Shown here one piece after another: positions 62,373-64,000 of a stretch of DNA of 64,000 nt. The notes under the pieces were generated by a model. That model saw only the letters and a program-made list of their open reading frames with translations, had not been told where the DNA came from and did no database searches. The translations under genes and the position numbers were made by a program. The stretch comes from CAVUNY01 sp963843535 (lineage in GTDB: Bacteria; Chloroflexota; Anaerolineae; Anaerolineales; Anaerolineaceae), in the NCBI GenBank assembly GCA_963843535.1, contig CAWJKU010000004.1, positions 434,001 through 498,000 of the forward strand, in the 5' to 3' direction. The number at the start of each line of letters is the position of its first letter. The stretch's first letter is position 1.

Positions 62373-63686
62373 TTAGTTTTTTTGCGCGAAATTGATCGCG
62401 TAAAGAGCATCTTCGTATTCCGGGTGGATATCCAAAGAAGATGTCCACAAATCGACGGCTTCTTGTTTCCGTCCCAGGCGGTACAATCCCCAACCGCGCC
62501 ACAGCATGGTTTCCTCTGAGGTCGGGGTAAGCTTCAAGGCATAATCGGTAATAGACATCAGGTCATCCAAACGGCCTGCATGAAAGTAGGCGATGAAAGG
62601 GCCAAACTGGTAGCGCAGCATGCGCTGAGGCAGGTTAAGTTTGCGGGCGGTATCGTAGGCATTAGCGGCATCGAAATACTTATCGAAGTACAGCAAATTG
62701 GTGCCGTAATTGAACCAGGCCAACGGATTTTTGGGATCTTGCTCGGTTTCGCCTTTGGCCTGCGCCAGGGCATGTTTGCGGTTTTCAGTCAAATCCCAAT
62801 CCGAACCGAGGATTGATTGAACCGTAGATAGCTGTTCCGGTTTATAAATCATGATATAAACCCGGTTGAAAGCCTGCCAGTTCCGGTCAATATCCGTATA
62901 GGCGACGACCCGGTTGGGGCCCAGCCAGGCATCATGGACAATAAAGCTTTTCAGTGATTCATCGTAACCGGTCAGCAGCAGGTAGTGCCCGCCCCACCGG
63001 TCATCCCCGGGCCAATATCCCTGGTCAAAATGGACGCCGACCTCGATCATGTATGGAATACCGGCGGCGATAAATTTTTTAGCCAGCTCGACAGTTCCAC
63101 CGACCCGATATTCCGTTTGCAGCCAGCCGGCGCGCGTACGCGCGAAATATACCAGCTCTTCCACATTGACGTTGCGGTCATTCTCGTTTGGCTTGATCAC
63201 CGCGTTGATCGCAGCCAGGTCGCCGCCCCAGCCATAAAAGCGCAAATAGTGGTTGAGCGTTGCCGGACCGCAGGAATTTAGATCCTGCTGTTCATAAGGT
63301 GGGGGCGGTAAAACCACTTTGACCGGCAGCGGGGTCGGGGTGAGGGTGATGGTAGGGGTGAGGGTTGGGCTTGGTGAAACAACCGCGGTGGCAGTGGGCG
63401 GAGCGGTGGTCATCGTTGCAGTGGGGGTGGCGGTCGCGGCTAATAAAGGGTCCGCGAGACCGGTCATCGCGATTCCGGCATTGACGATGGGGGTGGGCAT
63501 TGGCTGGACAGGGTCCAGTGAAAGACGCAAGTACGTGGTGGCCTTATCAATCTCCCAATCCACTCGTTTATGCACGCGGGGGATCAGGGTGTACGAGGAT
63601 ATGGCAATGGCGGTGAGAACGATCATTCCCAGGAAAGCATTCCGATACCCATAATTGCGACGTTTTAACTCTGATATTTTTCGCAT
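62373..63686 (-). CDS. C39-type cysteine peptidase fused to TPRs, membrane-anchored
   Basis: A 437-residue protein. One transmembrane helix (GMIVLTAIAISSYTLIP) and a Thr/Pro linker precede a Peptidase_C39_2 domain at about 130-280: EQQDLNSCGPATL has the oxyanion glutamine and catalytic cysteine, RWGGHYLLLTGY the histidine, FIVHDAWLGPN the aspartate. TPR units (AKGETEQDPKNPLAWFNYGT, EEDALYAIN-type ends) follow. The peptidase faces outside. TAAAAT lies 6 bases before the ATG, suggesting a leaderless transcript. The HAD gene follows in the same direction. Confidence 0.82.
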   Translation of the reverse strand: MRKISELKRRNYGYRNAFLGMIVLTAIAISSYTLIPRVHKRVDWEIDKATTYLRLSLDPVQPMPTPIVNAGIAMTGLADPLLAATATPTATMTTAPPTATAVVSPSPTLTPTITLTPTPLPVKVVLPPPPYEQQDLNSCGPATLNHYLRFYGWGGDLAAINAVIKPNENDRNVNVEELVYFARTRAGWLQTEYRVGGTVELAKKFIAAGIPYMIEVGVHFDQGYWPGDDRWGGHYLLLTGYDESLKSFIVHDAWLGPNRVVAYTDIDRNWQAFNRVYIMIYKPEQLSTVQSILGSDWDLTENRKHALAQAKGETEQDPKNPLAWFNYGTNLLYFDKYFDAANAYDTARKLNLPQRMLRYQFGPFIAYFHAGRLDDLMSITDYALKLTPTSEETMLWRGWGLYRLGRKQEAVDLWTSSLDIHPEYEDALYAINFAQKN

Positions 63687-63692
63687 ATTGCG

Positions 63693-63698
63693 ATTTTA
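63693..63698 (-). promoter_or_regulatory. -10 box of the C39 peptidase gene, leaderless spacing
   Basis: TAAAAT on the minus strand ends 6 bases before the ATG at 63686. No ribosome site lies between. The -35 is not clear. Confidence 0.4.
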
Positions 63699-63773
63699 CC
63701 ACACAGTCATTATGGAAAAATAATGGTCGGCTGTGGCATTATAAACGGTCAGGGGAGGGATTCGGTGGATTGC

Positions 63774-63801
63774 TTGCCGTATTCGGCTTCCTTGATACAA
63801 T
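63774..63801 (+). promoter_or_regulatory. Promoter of the LacI-type regulator
   Basis: TTGCCG (63774-63779), 16-base spacer, TACAAT (63796-63801), then 36 bases to the ATG, with AAAGGAGG in between. Confidence 0.5.
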
Positions 63802-63837
63802 GAAAGCGAGAGCGCTCCCAATCGAAAGGAGGCTGTG

Positions 63838-64000
63838 ATGCCGCTCACCCTGGAAGATATCGCCCGTATGAGTGGAGTGTCACGTTCAACCGTTTCGCGG
63901 GTAATCAATGACGATCCCAACGTCAAGGAATCGACCCGGCGAAAAGTATGGGAACTCATTCATACGATCAACTTTCAACCTAACCTGGCAGCCCGCGGCC
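63838..64000 (+). CDS. LacI-family transcriptional regulator, N-terminal part
   Basis: The first 54 residues only; the gene runs out of the window. MPLTLEDIARMSGVSRSTVS opens the LacI helix-turn-helix, followed by RVINDDPNVKESTRRKVWEL and a hinge with FQPNLAARG. AAAGGAGG precedes the ATG. The family senses sugars or nucleosides; the ligand domain is not in the window. Confidence 0.9.
   Translation, partial: MPLTLEDIARMSGVSRSTVSRVINDDPNVKESTRRKVWELIHTINFQPNLAARG

Overview
The window looks like a chromosomal segment of a moderately GC-rich Chloroflexota bacterium, probably of the Anaerolineae (inferred from content; no rRNA marker is present). Clues are a complex I operon, many secreted lipoproteins with Pro/Thr-rich linkers, a PyrF-PyrE fusion, a sodium-pumping decarboxylase operon, a DUF92 protein, and several genes whose -10 box sits 6-7 bases before the ATG, as in leaderless transcripts. 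I saw no tRNA, rRNA or CRISPR array.

Layout. 1-6714: nuoHIJKLMN on the plus strand (nuoH cut by the window edge), with seven apparent single-base frameshifts. 6736-7305: a small AT-rich GIY-YIG nuclease gene bounded by inverted palindromic repeats. 7359-15532, minus strand: FAD oxidoreductase and YbhN-type flippase, a DUF4173-like protein preceded by a 54-aa membrane protein, a lipoprotein, a lactate permease and rubrerythrin. 15966-27668, plus strand: epimerase, 3-methyladenine glycosylase, acyltransferase, Nramp transporter, tandem universal stress protein, bactofilin, CPBP protein, prolyl-tRNA synthetase, lipoprotein, DegT aminotransferase, PH-domain-like membrane protein and DUF92 protein. 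27741-31847, minus strand: replication cluster dnaB, DnaD-like, tandem-ATPase DnaC-like, plus a bifunctional-nuclease family protein. 32373-35446: CPA2 antiporter, possible 36-aa membrane peptide, OmpR-type regulator. 35782-41769, minus strand: HExxH lipoprotein, then the methylmalonyl-CoA decarboxylase sodium pump (beta, gamma, delta, alpha in plus-strand order). 42027-42967: membrane protein and winged-helix regulator behind a clear promoter and tandem operator-like repeats. 43006-50302: PBP1-type protein with a degenerate transpeptidase site, TPR protein, LysM lipoprotein, another lipoprotein. 50623-56239: thiolase, epimerase, MoaA, M48 peptidase, PyrFE. 56364-64000: a 1226-aa exoprotein, D-aminopeptidase, 4-TM protein, HAD phosphatase, C39 peptidase, and the start of a LacI-type regulator.

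Two features stand out. First, repeats: a 138-bp sequence occurs twice, identical and inverted, at 14880-15017 and 35579-35716; its termini TGTCATTGCGAG also bound the GIY-YIG gene; and several very long perfect hairpins, many with a GAA loop, lie between genes. Second, about fifteen one-base frameshifts break otherwise well conserved genes. Their spread over unrelated housekeeping genes points to consensus errors rather than decay, although the nuo cluster is notably dense. Frameshifted genes are annotated here as single genes, with the reading pieces and break points stated.
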